A stretch of DNA of 64,000 nt from Diphasiastrum complanatum (lineage: Eukaryota; Streptophyta; Lycopodiopsida; Lycopodiales; Lycopodiaceae). Position numbers and translations under genes: made by a program. Location of the stretch: contig CM055095.1 in NCBI GenBank assembly GCA_029204225.1, forward strand, positions 29,146,845-29,210,844. The letters run 5' to 3'. The notes under the pieces are model-generated. The model did no database searches. It saw only the letters and a list, made by a program, of their open reading frames with translations, and was not told the origin of the DNA. The stretch's first letter is position 1. Each line of letters begins with the position of its first letter. Shown here piece after piece: positions 9,792 to 22,039 of this stretch.

Positions 9792-11504
9792 GTGGTCCTA
9801 TCATCAAGAGTAATGTTGACATAGCATGTGCATCCAAAGGTTCTTAGAAAGTTGACACTCGGCCTCCTCTTGAATAGCATCTCAAAAGGTGTCCTTCCAT
9901 CCAAAATAGCACTCGGACACCTATTGCACAAGAAATTGGCACACAACAAAGCTTGATCCCAAAATGGTTTGTCAAGATTAGCACTTAATCTCATAGCTTT
10001 AGCACTTTCACATAAAGTCCTATTCTTCCTTTCAACCACTCCACTTTCTTGGGTCCTTGATGTTGTATACTCCCTCTTAATCCCATGCTCATCACAAAAG
10101 ACCTTGAACTTGGTAGATATTTACTCACCACCATTGTCACTCCTTAAGCACTTGGTCCTTGTGGAAAATTGGTTCTCCCTTGCATTTTTGAACTTGATAA
10201 AGACATCATACACTTCATCCTTGCTCTTTAGGAGATAGATCCAACAAAATCTACTCAAATCATCAATGAATGTTACATACATCTTAGCCCCACTATTGCT
10301 AATTGTAGTAAATCCATGAATATCCGAATGTACAAGCTGAAAAGTATTTGTGGATCTAGATATAGATCTAGTATAAGATAGTCTATGTGACTTGGATAAA
10401 GCACAAGACTCAAAACATGTTTGATGCCACTTAAGGACCTTGGAAGACCTCTCACAATCTTCTTCCTAGCCATTATCTCCAATGACTTGAAATTATTTGC
10501 TCTCTTGCAACACATCCAACTTGGTTACTAATAACACAAGCATCTAGTTTGAACAACTTCCCTTGCCTTTTATCTTTTCCAATCAAGACATCCTTCCTTT
10601 TGATCATACAAGCATCTCCATCAAACTCCATCTTGAGGCCTTTACTTAGCATTTGACTCACACTAAGCAAATTCTTGGTAATAGATGGAATAAACAAGAT
10701 ATCCTCCAAATGAACATTCCTATTTGTAGAGAGAGAAATAGGAATTGTGCCAATCCCTTTGATTGCACACTCACCATCATTGGCTGTGTAGATCACCCTC
10801 TTGTCATCTCCATATGCCAACAAAGAAGTGAAGTACTCTTTGTGAATGGTCATGTGTGAACTTGCTCCACTATCAATCCACCAAGGATCTAGATCTCCAT
10901 CATTAGCAAGCATACATGAAGACATCACAAAAGCATCATCATTTGCATCTTGGACATCCAAACCATCCTCATCAAGAGTAAGATTACCTTGCTTGTCTCC
11001 TCGATCTCTCTTCTTCTTGTAGCACTCACTTGCAAAGTGTCCTTTGATGCCACAATAGAAGCACTTGAGCTTTGATCTATCCTTCTTTTTGCCACTTGAA
11101 GAAGCATCCACTTGATCTTGCCCTTTAGACCACTTACTTTTAGTTTTGCCCTTGAATTTACCCTTTGTGAACATAGCATCCTCTTGAAGTGTCAATGTAG
11201 ATCCACCTCTTGCTTGAAGCCTATATTCTTCATTGATCAAGATCTCTTGAAGATTCATCAAACTTGGCAAAGTCTTTTGAATAGCAATACTTTGAACAAT
11301 GTTAGCATGAGCATCCAACAAGCCACTAAGAATCACTTGAATAAACTCTCCTTCCTTAATAATTTCATCAATGCAAGCCAACTCATCACTCAATGCTTTC
11401 ATCCTCAAAACAAAAGTACTTGGACTTTCTTCATTCTTTTGCAAACAAGAAAAGATTTGTCTTCTTAGAGTCAACACTCTGATCAAACTAGTTGAATCTT
11501 TCAC
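9792..11504 (-). pseudogene. Ty1/copia gag-protease-integrase, interrupted by gypsy
   Basis: A 343-codon frame (11504-10473) carries a gag C-terminal half (FSCLQKNEESPSTFVLRMKA) and a zinc knuckle CFYCGIKGHFASEC. Protease follows with WWIDSGASSHMT and ITKNLLSVSQMLSKGLKMEF. A frameshift follows at about 10500, then the GAG-pre-integrase start (IMARKKIVRGLP). The integrase core comes in another frame: HSDIHGF, FIDDLSRFCWIYLLKSKDEV, SDNGGE with a stop just after it, and VVERKNRTLCESAKAM (from 10039). It ends at CYVNITLDDRTT, where the gypsy LTR is inserted. The RT half is not found on the other side of the gypsy, so a deletion accompanied or followed the insertion. No 5' LTR is present at 11505. 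Confidence 0.9.
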
Positions 11505-11507
11505 ATT

Positions 11508-11941
11508 ATGTTCATCAAGAACAAGTTAGAGGCTTTCAATAGTTTCAAAGACTTCAAACAATTCATTGAGACAAAGACAGGTCAACGACTCGAGACCGTT
11601 CGTATTGACATTTACGGCATTTATCACCAGTTCACCACCAGCTACACACCACAACAGAATAGAGTAGCCGAAAGGAAGAACCAAACATAGCTAAATGCAG
11701 CATAATCAATGATGTCAAATGCCCAGCTCACCAAGAACTTTTGGGCTGAAGCTATTTCAACAGCTTGCTATCTACAGAACTATTCGAGTACCAAAGCAGT
11801 CGACTCAAACACTCTTTTTGAAGCTTTCTATGGCTACAAACCAAGTCTACGACACCTCTAAGTGCTTGGTTGTCTTTGCTATGTATACATTTCCTTTGAT
11901 ATGAGAAAGAAGCTTGACCTTGTTAGCTACAGGAGTATCTT
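11508..11941 (+). pseudogene. Ty1/copia integrase relic, left part
   Basis: Reads FKDFKQFIETKTGQRLETVR, then FTTSYTPQQNRVAERKNQT with a stop, then NFWAEAISTACYLQNYSSTK and VLGCLCYVYISFDMRKKLDL in shifted frames. This is the second half of a copia integrase. The frame runs into SYRSIF at the right edge and resumes after the inserted LTR element at 16063. It lies head to head with the minus-strand copia gag that ends at 11504. Confidence 0.85.
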
Positions 11942-12418
11942 TGTAAGGACCCCAAGGGATAACCCCTAAGATGAGGATAGGAGAGCACAATAGGAGAGAC
12001 TATGGAGCCAAATCGCCCAACCAATCCTAGATCAAACTGGATCTAGCCCCCAAGCCATGCCACGTGAAACAAGAGGAGAAGAGAGAAACTGGTAACCTAA
12101 ACCCAATATGTCGACGGGAGAATCCCTACCTCACTATATAGAGAGAAGAGTTCTGTGCATGAAACCATGCAACCCCCATGTAGGTTAACTATAAATAGGT
12201 CTCATCTCTTCATGCAGTCCTCTTGCCTATATCTGTCACACAGACATGCAATACTCCATATGTCTCAATTAGAGTGTCTAGGTCCTCTCAAGGTAATTAG
12301 TCATAAACAGGCCTCGACATGGAATTAAATGTCGGCGTGACCAATAATCTCGAATACTGGAGGGCCCATCTACCATATTAGGACTATTCCAAGTCCTTAA
12401 CCGAATATGGGCATAACA
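11942..12418 (-). repeat. 3' LTR of the non-coding element
   Basis: Starts TGTAAGGACCCCAAGGG and ends GGGCATAACA on the + strand. It contains ACTATAAATAGG near 12190, a TATA-like box shared with the other copy but of opposite orientation to the element, so possibly coincidental. No strong purine tract precedes it on the minus strand. Confidence 0.95.
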
Positions 12419-15400
12419 TTCACAAACTCTGGCAGATAATCCATAAAAACTTCCAAATACAACTATCCTTATAATCTAATTCTAAGATATGATAATTCAT
12501 TCAACTAGAACCTCTAGGAGAATCATTAAGATATAGAATGATTGAAACTCAACTCTGAGTATCCCAGATACTCTTTTGAGCTAAATGCTCCTGTTTCTAG
12601 CACCAAATGCAAGAAAATAACATTCATTCATCTTAATAGACTTGTCTTTCTCCTAGGATAACTGGAGATCCAATCAAATGAAAAACTGTACTCAAGCATC
12701 TGCAGACCATATATTGTAGTAGAATAGCATCTACTACCCGAGTGACAGAACTACCATTCTATTGAAATCCATTTATGCAAAAAGAGATATCCAAGGTTTA
12801 CGACATTGAACCACTTTGACTTTAGAATTTATCAGACCTTCCAAGTCTATTCACACAAGTAGTAATTTATATGACATAACAGTCTTTCAGAAGAATAACT
12901 TCATGTTGGAAAGAATCATATAAATCAGTCTGATATCTATATTCGAGAAATTACTCAAAAGTAAAGGATTAATTAAGAAAGCAAGAAATAGATTTGAGGG
13001 CCTCTGATTTTGTAAATAATGAGATACCACATTGGGATCTAGATTAAATCTCAAAATTTTCCAAAATATCTCACATTTGATCAAACGGTTTTATTTTTTC
13101 CATATTGCGACTAGGTACTAAAACACACCATTGATCATCAGATCTTTACAGTCCTAGAATTCCCTTTCCAAAATTACTGATGTCTCATACCATCAACTTT
13201 TCTTTCCAAAAACCCTTAACTGTCTTATTTGATATTCTAGAGATCCACTGATCATCTAGCTATTCTATAATCACTATAGGATATTATCTCTTGTTCTCAA
13301 ACATTGGAGAATCCATTTATTTGGATGATTGGCATGCTCATCAGATGGATACCAGAAATCCACACCATGTTTATGTGATTTAGACCGAAGAATCAACATG
13401 GTTCCACATTACATTCTGATCCTCTCTAGTTAATGATAAGCTTCAAACCCCCATGGATCCAAGAGCATTAACTCTAGGGACAAGCTTCTATCAAATTAAC
13501 AAATTCAATGTAATCCATGTATCAGATTCTACTTCTAACATCACAATTGACATCCAAAACTGCGGATAACCCAATGGTTACAAAGATATAAGCTATGAAT
13601 TCAACTGAATGAATTCTACCTAGGAATTTAATATCTGGTATTAAGCAATTATTTACTGGGATTACCGAAATCCTAACTGCAAAATACATTTTCCTATTAC
13701 ACTTACTATCTCTGATGTCCACCTCCTCTTCCCTCCTTAGAATTTCTAGTTCCTTAAAAATCTATTTCAGCTAAGGTACTAAGAAGATGTAACGATATTA
13801 GTAAATGTTTGAAATTAATTACTATAGGAAAAAATCTGAAACAATTTCATTTCTATAATATTCTTGGACTAAATAACTGATATACCAAAAAATCATCTAC
13901 TAGTATGAAAAACACCACTAGTCTGATCTTTTGAATATAATTCATCATAGGATTTAACTAGAAATGAAATCAGTTTTATACTTTTGATCAGTTCCATCAA
14001 TAATGAAATTGGACTGTTTTTTTTTTTTTTCTTGTCATTAAACTGGCTTAAGAACTACTTTGTTAAAGTTGTCTGTAATTAAGGGAAAATACAAGAAAAT
14101 CTGGATTCAGGTACATCTTTTCCTGTATTCCGCACAAATTTTTTGTCGAAGAATAAAGAGCTACCTCCAAATATTTTCCATTTTATTCCAATTAGTTATT
14201 TTAACAAGTATTTCAAAAGCTTTTGGCTCGTACAATCTTAATGATCAAAACCATTAAGAACACAATAACCAACTGATCGGTGTTCCACCGATTTGAAAAA
14301 GAAAAATTCCAAAAACATCATTTAACTCCATGTATTGGGAGTACCAATACTCTAGAGTTAATTGGTTTAAATAGCATTGTACCAAGGAATCAAATTTCTA
14401 AACCGGGTATATGCCTAAGAACCGTACCATTTTTTCTTTTTTGTCAAGATCGGTTTAAAAACTTCATTTTCAACATCAATTTTTACAGCTTGACCAAAGA
14501 TCCAACAGTACTAAAGTTTCAAATTTTTCTGGCTTAGCAAAAAGTCAAAGTGATAAAGTCCAAAAACATGCATACTGTCCCTAGAGAAAGGAAATGCAAA
14601 TTCCTTCAACTCACTATATGGGAACAATATTTAAATCAAAGGTCAAAGTTTGACCATCCGACACCAAGAAACCGAAATTTCTATAACTGGGTGTTAGTAA
14701 CTTGAACTTTCGGAGTTGATTTAATAAGATCCTTTCGAATCAACTCAGAGCTACTAAATGTCAAAATCTTTTCGTATTTTGATCAATCGGCATGTCCAAG
14801 CAATTACCCGAATTGCTGACCATCCTCATGCACCAATCTTCTTTGAACACCTTGTACATGCATGCTAAAAAACCAAAAAAATAAGGTTAAAAAAAAAACA
14901 AAAAAAACCATGGGTTCACAAAAGCAAACCCCATCTCCCACAAGGGAAAGAAAAAGATTAGGGTTGGCTCCTTCTTCACCTCATAGACGATGCGACCATC
15001 ATACAAGAGAGATAGAATAATAGGTTTCAAAACAGAGTCATGCCCATCACAACGAGAGAGAGAGAAAACAAGCAGGAACAGAGTTGATACCAATCGTGCC
15101 CTACCCTAGTTCCTAAGCGACTCATTTTCATGCCAAGCAACACCTCCACGAGGCAGATTGCACAGCCATCATTAACTGGAAACAATATGTTTCAAGGCGG
15201 CAACAAAATTTTTTGGTTACTTTCTATCCATCTAGGCAACTCTCGCTACTTGGATTCCAACATGCAGCAAACAAGGGCTGACAGACAGGGATGCAACTAA
15301 ATGCAATTCTCATTTTGAATAACCAGCTGCTATTGCAAACCAGACAATTAAGAACCAAATACAAGACCAATTCTATGCATCTCTGTCAAAATTATATACG

Positions 15401-15586
15401 TAGAAGGGCACTCTACCACAAACTTTGAAAAGCTCCATGAATCAGCAAATCCATTTCAAAACTTCCCTTGAGAAACCTGCACTCCAAGTCGGGACGCTAA
15501 TCCTAGTGCTTTTATCTTCCAATCCCATGTAGAGCTTGCCTCCAACTCCTATCCAAGACCGCATCTTAGCCAGGCTCTGATACCAA
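12419..15586 (-). other. non-coding interior of the LTR element
   Basis: No frame longer than about 85 codons, and none with a recognisable motif. Homopolymer runs occur near 14020 (T) and 14885-14910 (A). It may carry packaging or leader signals near the primer site, but none can be pointed to. Confidence 0.7.
15573..15585 (-). promoter_or_regulatory. primer-binding site, initiator tRNA-Met
   Basis: TGGTATCAGAGCC on the minus strand, one base after the CA end of the LTR. This fixes the element's direction. Confidence 0.92.
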
Positions 15587-16062
15587 TGTAAGGACCCCAA
15601 GGGATAACCCCTAAGATGAGGATAGGAGAGCACAATAGGAGAGACTATGGAGCCAAACCGCCCAACCAATCCTAGATCAAACTGGATCTAGCCCCAAGCC
15701 ATGCCATGTGAAGCAAGAGGAGAAGAGAGAAACTGGTAATCTAAACCCAATATGTCGACGGGAGAATCCCTACCTCATTATATAGAGAGTAGAGTTCTGT
15801 GCATAAAACCATGCAACCCCCATGCAGGTCAACTATAAATAGGTCTCATCTCTTCATGCAGTCCTCTTGCCTATATCTGTCACACAGACATGCAATACTC
15901 CATATTTCTCAATTAGAGTGTCTGGGTCCTCTCAAGGTAATTAGTCACAAACAGGCCTCGACATGGAATTAAATCTCGGCGTGACCAATAATCTCGAATA
16001 CTGGAGGGCCCATCTACCATATTAGGACTATTCCAGGTCCTTAACTGAATATGGCCATAACA
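15587..16062 (-). repeat. 5' LTR of the non-coding element
   Basis: Near-identical to 11942-12418, with the same TG...CA ends. It is followed by the ATCTT target duplicate at 16063-16067. Confidence 0.95.
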
Positions 16063-16643
16063 ATCTTCATTAGATACTTGATGTCACACAAGGCATATAG
16101 AATTTTTGATGTCGAAACGAGCCGAATCTCAAGTTAGTCGAGATGTCATCTTCCTCAAAGACAAATTCTTCGACTTCAAGCAGAAGCAGCCAATGCAAGA
16201 GTTCGTTCCAGCGACTCCCATCACCATCGACAGGCCTTGACTTGCAACTATTCAGACGAACATCAAAGATGCCCTTGTCGCACAAAAGGATAATCATCAT
16301 CTCAACAATCGACTATTGTTCTTTGTTCGAAGATCTGCATGACATCGACAAGAACCTGATCGTTATCCCTCAGGCATTCATCAGCAACAATGAACCCACT
16401 TCAGTAATAGAAGCATTGTTGAATTCGAATGTAGACAACAAGCATTCTACCATGCATGTTGAGTACAATTCATTGATGAAGAACAAGACCTGGCATCTTG
16501 TCGAAGCTCCTGCAGATGCAAAGATCATCGACACTAAGTGGATCTTCAAGAGTGAAGAGAAGTATGACACTAAGTCAAGAAAGGTATCTAACCAGTGTAC
16601 TCTATACGTATGGCATGGAAAACTACAAGTCAATAGACTCACC
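16063..16643 (+). pseudogene. Ty1/copia integrase C-terminus and RT scraps, right part
   Basis: After the LTR element the copia frame resumes as FIRYLMSHKAYRIFDVETSR and DVIFLKDKFFDFKQK, the usual copia integrase tail. It then reads EALLNSNVDNKHSTMHVEYN and NKTWHLVEAPADAKIIDTKW, the N-terminal RT block (normally MxxExxSLxxNxTWxLVxxP). RT is then deleted through to ERYLTSVLYTYGMENYKSID, a late RT block. The catalytic YVDD region is lost. Joining this to 11508-11941 gives one relic disrupted by a younger insertion. Confidence 0.85.
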
Positions 16644-17615
16644 TGTAGAACAACTGATCAGACAGATCTTGATTCTACCAACAAAGCGTGCAGTTTACTT
16701 GACAAAGGATGAGAAAGAAATGAATGCAAACTTGAAACATATCTATTTGTGACCAACTCGAAAAGACTCACGAAGGATTTGCGAAATTTGTCTTGCAGTC
16801 AACTCAAAAGATTCGCGAAATAGTTTCTTGTAGAAGCTCGTGACTTTCTTGTTGAAGCTTAAAATATTCGCGAACAAAATCTTGTCACAAAATTTTATGT
16901 TTCTTGTTCAAGCCTCAGATGTCGCGAAATTGTCGCAAACAATTCGCAAAATCTTCTGGACTGTTCTTCAAGCTCACCTATCATGAAACTATCTTGAATA
17001 GTTCGCAAAATATTCTAGATTTATTCTTCAAGTTGAAAAATGGTCATCTGTCGTGAACAATTTGCGAAAGACGAAAATGTTGCGAAGAGACAAGTGTTGC
17101 GAACAATTCGCGAAAAACAAAGCTGAGACAAAGACATGAACTATCGCGAATTATTTTCGAACAGATTTTATTCGAGCCTGGAATCAGAGTTTCTATTTGA
17201 ATATCAACTGTTGTAAATGGTTAGATATCTACTATTACAACATTGAGCCAAAAGACCTATAAAAGGCCAAAAGACCTGTTCTATAGCAATATAAATACAT
17301 GTGCACAACTCGTTATAACACACTCACTCAATCAGAGACACAATAGCGAGATAAGACAGCAAGAGATGTATATTGATGAATCAGATTCAGAGTTATAAAA
17401 ATTCGTTTTTGATCAATAGTTTCTTATTGTCTAAATAATCTTAAGTTGTCTCTTACTTCCGCATATAATTTCCGCACACATATTCAATCAGAACAAATAT
17501 TGTTCTATTAGTATATAGATCAGATAAAATTGCGATTGAAGACACTAATATTAGTTTGATTTATTTAAACTTGCATCGTGTTCTCTATGGAGGAATAATT
17601 ACTATTTTTCCTATA
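16644..17615 (+). repeat. copia LTR (same family as 36670-41903), 972 bp
   Basis: Starts TGTAGAACAACTGATCAGA and ends TTTTTCCTATA, aligning along its length with the two LTRs of the complete copia at 36670-41903. It contains a TATA-like box (AATATAAATACATG near 17290) and repeated TCGCGA motifs. A primer site follows at 17617, so it acts as a 5' LTR. No polypurine tract precedes it, so it is not the 3' LTR of the copia relic to its left. Confidence 0.92.
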
Positions 17616-17616
17616 G

Positions 17617-17697
17617 TGGTATCAGAGCCTACGGAATTAAATCTGATACACTGGTATCAGAGCATACGGAATTAAAGTTGATACAATGGTATCTTCG
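17617..17697 (+). promoter_or_regulatory. tandemly repeated primer-binding site
   Basis: TGGTATCAGAGC occurs at 17617 and again at 17652, with a partial third TGGTATC at 17687, a spacing of exactly 35 bp. The complete family member has one full copy (37655) and one partial copy (37690). Confidence 0.9.
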
Positions 17698-17868
17698 TAT
17701 CCCTCTCAACATTCTTAATACATCCATCAGTAAGGCGCTATCTGGAGCTTATTCAAGATTAAAAGATGTCGTTGATCACCAATATTCAAGCTAAGATCAC
17801 TACAATCTTGGACCCAGAAGGCTCAAACTACTTGATTTAGAAATTAAAGTCTTCACTCGTAGTGCTTT
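17698..17868 (+). pseudogene. copia gag start, truncated
   Basis: Starts at 17766 with MSLITNIQAKITTILDPEGS, the same gag N-terminus as the complete copia (ATG at 37769). An in-frame stop falls at the LIWKLK position, and homology ends near 17868. Everything downstream of the gag start of this copy is missing. Confidence 0.85.
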
Positions 17869-18359
17869 GATGTTTTTAGACAGAGATCAAACATACACTG
17901 AAGATAACCTTGTCTAGATTTATCCACTTGAATACTTGAGTATCAAGAATGAAGATACTAAAGAAAATACTGTGAATTTTTTGAATATTACTACTACTTT
18001 TGACCCTATCTTTGGGACTTTTCATATGATTAAATATGACAAGAGAAGAGAGTTGTCCTTTACGTACCTCCAATATATACACTTTGCATCCAACCTATTT
18101 TCAACTCCTACAAGGTGATCATTTCACAAGTTATTGCCGCTATGTATTGTTGTAGCGACCAGGATGCATCTATTACGGAAGTACACAACCTCGTCAAGGC
18201 CTTATAAAAAAGCGGTTTCGTGAAAGGGGAGTTATGTGAGATTATTAAAAATATCTTTACTCGTAACATTTTTCCTGGATTGATGTATGAATTATTGGGT
18301 AATGATGATTTTCTCTTGGTGGTCAGTTAGCATTCTCTCTCAGGGGTGCTAATTGCACA

Positions 18360-18543
<184 letters not shown>

Positions 18544-18570
18544 TCATGGACTCTATTTGATGCATATCTC

Positions 18571-18678
18571 TCCTAGTCATACTTCTGGGCATAAGAGCAA
18601 GAACACTCGTTTGTATTTATGTCGTCCTAGTCATACTTCTGGGCATAAGAGCAAGAACACTCGTTTGTATTTATGCCG
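18571..18678 (+). repeat. 54-bp tandem duplication
   Basis: The unit beginning TCCTAGTCATACTTCTGGGC occurs at 18571-18624 and again at 18625-18678 with one difference (TGTCG versus TGCCG). Confidence 0.95.
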
Positions 18679-19745
18679 TTTTTTTGCTTTACCAATATGT
18701 ATACTCTCTTGTTTTCTTCCATACCTTATACATTGAGAGGGGCCTTTTCAAAATTTGTGAAGGCTTGCTCAACAAGCTTCTCTTTTACAATTGGGATTGC
18801 TCCACCTATTAGGTCTAAGATCTAATGGTGTACTTTACAATCAGTTAGGTGTCCCAAGATGGCCTCAAAAAACTATAAGAATGCAATAGGGACAACATAG
18901 TTCCACTATTCTCTTTTGTAGCTTTGCTTTCTCTGCGACTAGCTACTGCTAATATTTGGCTAATCGTTGCTGGTGGACAAATGCTTATGGAAGAGTAATA
19001 CGCATTTGCACTGATTTATACATATAATTTTGTGAATGATGGACAACGATCTACTGTTGTTTTTCTTTTATGTAGCATCATGATACAAAGTAAGGTTCTT
19101 TTATGCAGATTTGGTTTGTAGGCTAACTAACAGTATGATGACTTGTGGTAGACAACTTTGTAAAGTTCTTTGGAAGCCATTTTCTCTCTTGTGTGGTGTG
19201 TTGCCTCTACAGGGAATAACGCCCAATTTGGAGGTATGTTTTAAGCTTAAATGAACATGTTTTTGCACTATAGCTAGCCGCAGTAGGTCTACGACACAAT
19301 GGACCATACTACTAAATGTTCTTATGCTAATAAATATTACAATCATTGTGGGCACACTTCCAGTAGGGAAGTTGGCCAACCTTCCATAATCTATTTTTGT
19401 TGGAAATGTATGAATCCATGAAGAATCTGCATAGATAGTCTTATGAAGACTATTTAAAACGGAGCTTTTTATGTAAGGAAGTATGCTTTCTGTGTAATAT
19501 CTTATCATGGTTTGTTGGAAACCACTTTTAGATCATTCATGAGGAAGTAGAATACTTGAACTGTGCTCTATCTAACTTTATGCATAAATACACAAAACGT
19601 GCCATGAATAATCTGCATGATTTGGATCGCTATCATGCTATCCGTATTAAATCAATAGTAAATAAGGTGGGTGTGATGTCTACTAATTGGAGTATGGGTA
19701 GTTCTCAGGATATGTCCTCACCACACATACAAGTATGAGACTATA

Positions 19746-20968
19746 CTGAACTTCACATTGAATACCATTGTTGAAAACTAATGCATTTCTATGGAGACGC
19801 TTTTTAGGGTTTTTTACATAGGAAATATTATAAATGAGACACGAATATGAGATATGATGCTACACTTTCCATTCAAAAGAAATGTATTAAATCTTAAAGT
19901 TTTATAGTATGTTACTTCCTACTCCAAAGGTACTCTAGATGAAATGTCTTCAACAAAGCCCACTTCATCACACGAATGCGAACAAAATTCTCTTACGCTT
20001 TACAACATAGAAGGATGCAATGACAAGGTGTAGAACTATAAGGTAAACAAGCTATGATAATAGTTAGTATGCTAAATTTGTGAATGGGTTTGGTTCATAG
20101 AAGCTTGAATGGCATGGATATGCCCAAGCTTCGTATCATAGCACTCAAACTTACATGAGGGTTCATAGAGTCTGATGAATCAGTATGGCGCAAATCTGCC
20201 CTGACACGTAATGCTATACCTGAACCACTCATGTTTTGTACTTGCTGAATGAGAATGATAGCTTCATATATATGTTAAGTTATTCTTGGAATTTCATCGG
20301 TTCTTATGCCCTAAAATTGATCAGCATGGCTTCTGCCCTGATATGGTTTCGTACTTAGGGCAAAACGTATTGCTAGTAAGTAGATTTTGGTTGGGAAAAT
20401 TGAATGAATGTTATGCAATTGAATTTATGCTGATAAAGTAGTGAATTTTGTTTCAGACATGGATAACAATTGATGCTTAGCTATGGCACCTATCTTTCCC
20501 ACTGTAGTAACTCGTGTGGTTTTGTGTTGTGGGATGGTGGCAAGTAATAACTGAATATCCTAAAACTTGCGTCGCTTTATGGTACCTTGTACTGTAAGAT
20601 TTCATACAGCTTTGTTATAACCTGTTGTGCTATAGAAATTAAAGGGTTCAAAGAGTTTGGTCTTGATTTGTCAAGAGGGACTATGTGAAATGTTTTACTC
20701 CCTCTCTCTCTGCACAATTCTCTCACGCACATACAGACACTCTCTATCTCGTCATGACAAGTGCTTAGGTTTTGTGAGTATTTTGGACTACATAATATCC
20801 TTGCTTTTATTAAAAATGATGGGAAAACCCATGATCATACAAGAAGATTAAAGTATTTTAAATAATACTGTAGAATGGCAAAAATGAATTAAGCTACCCC
20901 ATAGCTAAGTAAAAATTTAAAATAGAGAGCTAATTACTCAAAGCCAACTGCCTGATGTAGGTCACTAA
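19746..20968. other. no gene seen
   Basis: Short frames only, A/T-rich, with no recognisable repeat ends. Sequence resembling the decayed stretch to its left is not evident. Confidence 0.5.
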
Positions 20969-21690
20969 CTAAAATAGATCCAATAATAGGTAATGCAGCC
21001 GCTCTTGCAACTGAGCTCGTCGAAGAATTGAAAGCGCCAGTGAACGTTGTAATGCAATAGAAATATGCTGACGGTAGAAAGAAACAATGACGGATGGTAA
21101 GGTAATGCTTTGTCCTTGGCATTTCACCATAAGCTCCGCACATAAAGAGAAAAAATCACTAAATTTCTTGTGAAGACAACCATATGTTTCCAAGGCAAAG
21201 GGGATGAAATCTTCACCGGGTGCACAATAATTTAATCTCGCTCCTTTTTTTTGAGCTGCGTGAGATGTAGTGGCCCCTTGGGTGGTGGAAGAACGACGAA
21301 GGAGGTCCTGACGAGAGGGATCAACAATGACAACATCTCCTAGAGTACGAATTCCATCACGCGAGAGAACAAGGTCAACTCGTCGTCGAGAAGATTGCGA
21401 AGAAGGCCCTGGTAAAATGTGTGTCTGTTCTCGAACAACATGAAAACCACTATCATGAGCAATAGTAGCAAGGGCATCACGAATGGAATCATGTGAAGTA
21501 ATACGTTCTCCACCTGAGGGGCACCGCATAAGATGAGTACCCAAGGAATCCAACACATGCCCACATGAACACTTGGAGAGACCAATTAACATTGGATGTG
21601 GAAGTCCCAATCTGGTTCGAAGGGCAGCTATAAACAAATCAATGTTGAGTCGCAAGAGTGGAAGAACTAGACGTGCAACCAACCAAGCCC
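20969..21690 (-). pseudogene. non-LTR retrotransposon C-terminus with restriction-like endonuclease
   Basis: A 237-codon minus-strand frame (21682-20969). It carries KCSCGHVLDSLGTHLMRC, a C-x-C...H...C finger like that at the end of R2-type reverse transcriptases. Next come GGERITSHDSIRDAL and then RRRVDLVLSRDG with DVVIVDPS, which fit the spaced acidic residues of a PD-(D/E)xK restriction-like endonuclease. Such nucleases nick the target so that the element can reverse-transcribe directly into it. The RT part upstream is absent, so this is a fragment, although the frame itself is uninterrupted. Plant non-LTR elements are mainly L1 and RTE types with a different (APE) nuclease, which makes this class notable. 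Assignment to a named clade is not possible by eye. Confidence 0.65.
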
Positions 21691-22039
21691 CTACGCCTGG
21701 ACCAGCACAAGAAAAAAGACGAGCTCAAACACTTAGAATCTGCTTTGAACAGGAACACAGATCATGCTACACAGTAACACAGACATAAAACACTCTCCAC
21801 AACAAGCTCACATAGCAACTGTCTTTCTCAAAATGAAATTACACTGTACATATAGATCTTCACTCAGACAACCCATGCATGACTCAGGTTGCCGTTGGCG
21901 GGATGCGTGTCCCGTCGACTCGCCTTGTGGCGAGGCCAACTGATCCTTATCGACTGATAGGACCCACAATACAGTAACACAGTGATTCTACTTTAATTCT
22001 AACTCAAACTGAATCATTAATAAGTTGACCGAAGGTGAT
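21691..22039. other. no gene seen
   Basis: Contains a short GC-rich patch (about 21885-21960, GTTGCCGTTGGCGGGATGCG) in otherwise AT-rich sequence. No coding or repeat structure is identified. Confidence 0.4.

Larger units (their letters stand above)
11942..16062 (-). mobile_element. complete non-coding LTR retrotransposon with target duplication
   Basis: LTRs of 477 bp (11942-12418) and 476 bp (15587-16062) have TG...CA ends. ATCTT is duplicated on both sides (11937-11941 and 16063-16067). The primer site TGGTATCAGAGCC sits just inside the right LTR on the minus strand, so the element points left. The 3.17-kb interior has only short frames and no gag, protease, RT or integrase motif. It is therefore non-autonomous, longer than typical TRIMs and shorter than typical LARDs, and must have used proteins of another element. 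It splits a copia integrase frame exactly, which confirms its borders. The LTRs differ by scattered substitutions and a few indels. Confidence 0.95.

Noticed and set aside
17617-17697. TGGTATCAGAGC copies considered as tRNA gene fragments
   Set aside because: They match only the 3' end complement of initiator tRNA-Met and sit directly after LTRs, the position of primer sites; no cloverleaf is present.
18571-18678. Tandem repeats considered as a CRISPR-like array
   Set aside because: Only two adjacent copies with no spacers, in plant nuclear DNA.
19101-19508. 135-codon minus-strand ORF
   Set aside because: It lies antisense to the better protein-like text on the plus strand and has no recognised motif.
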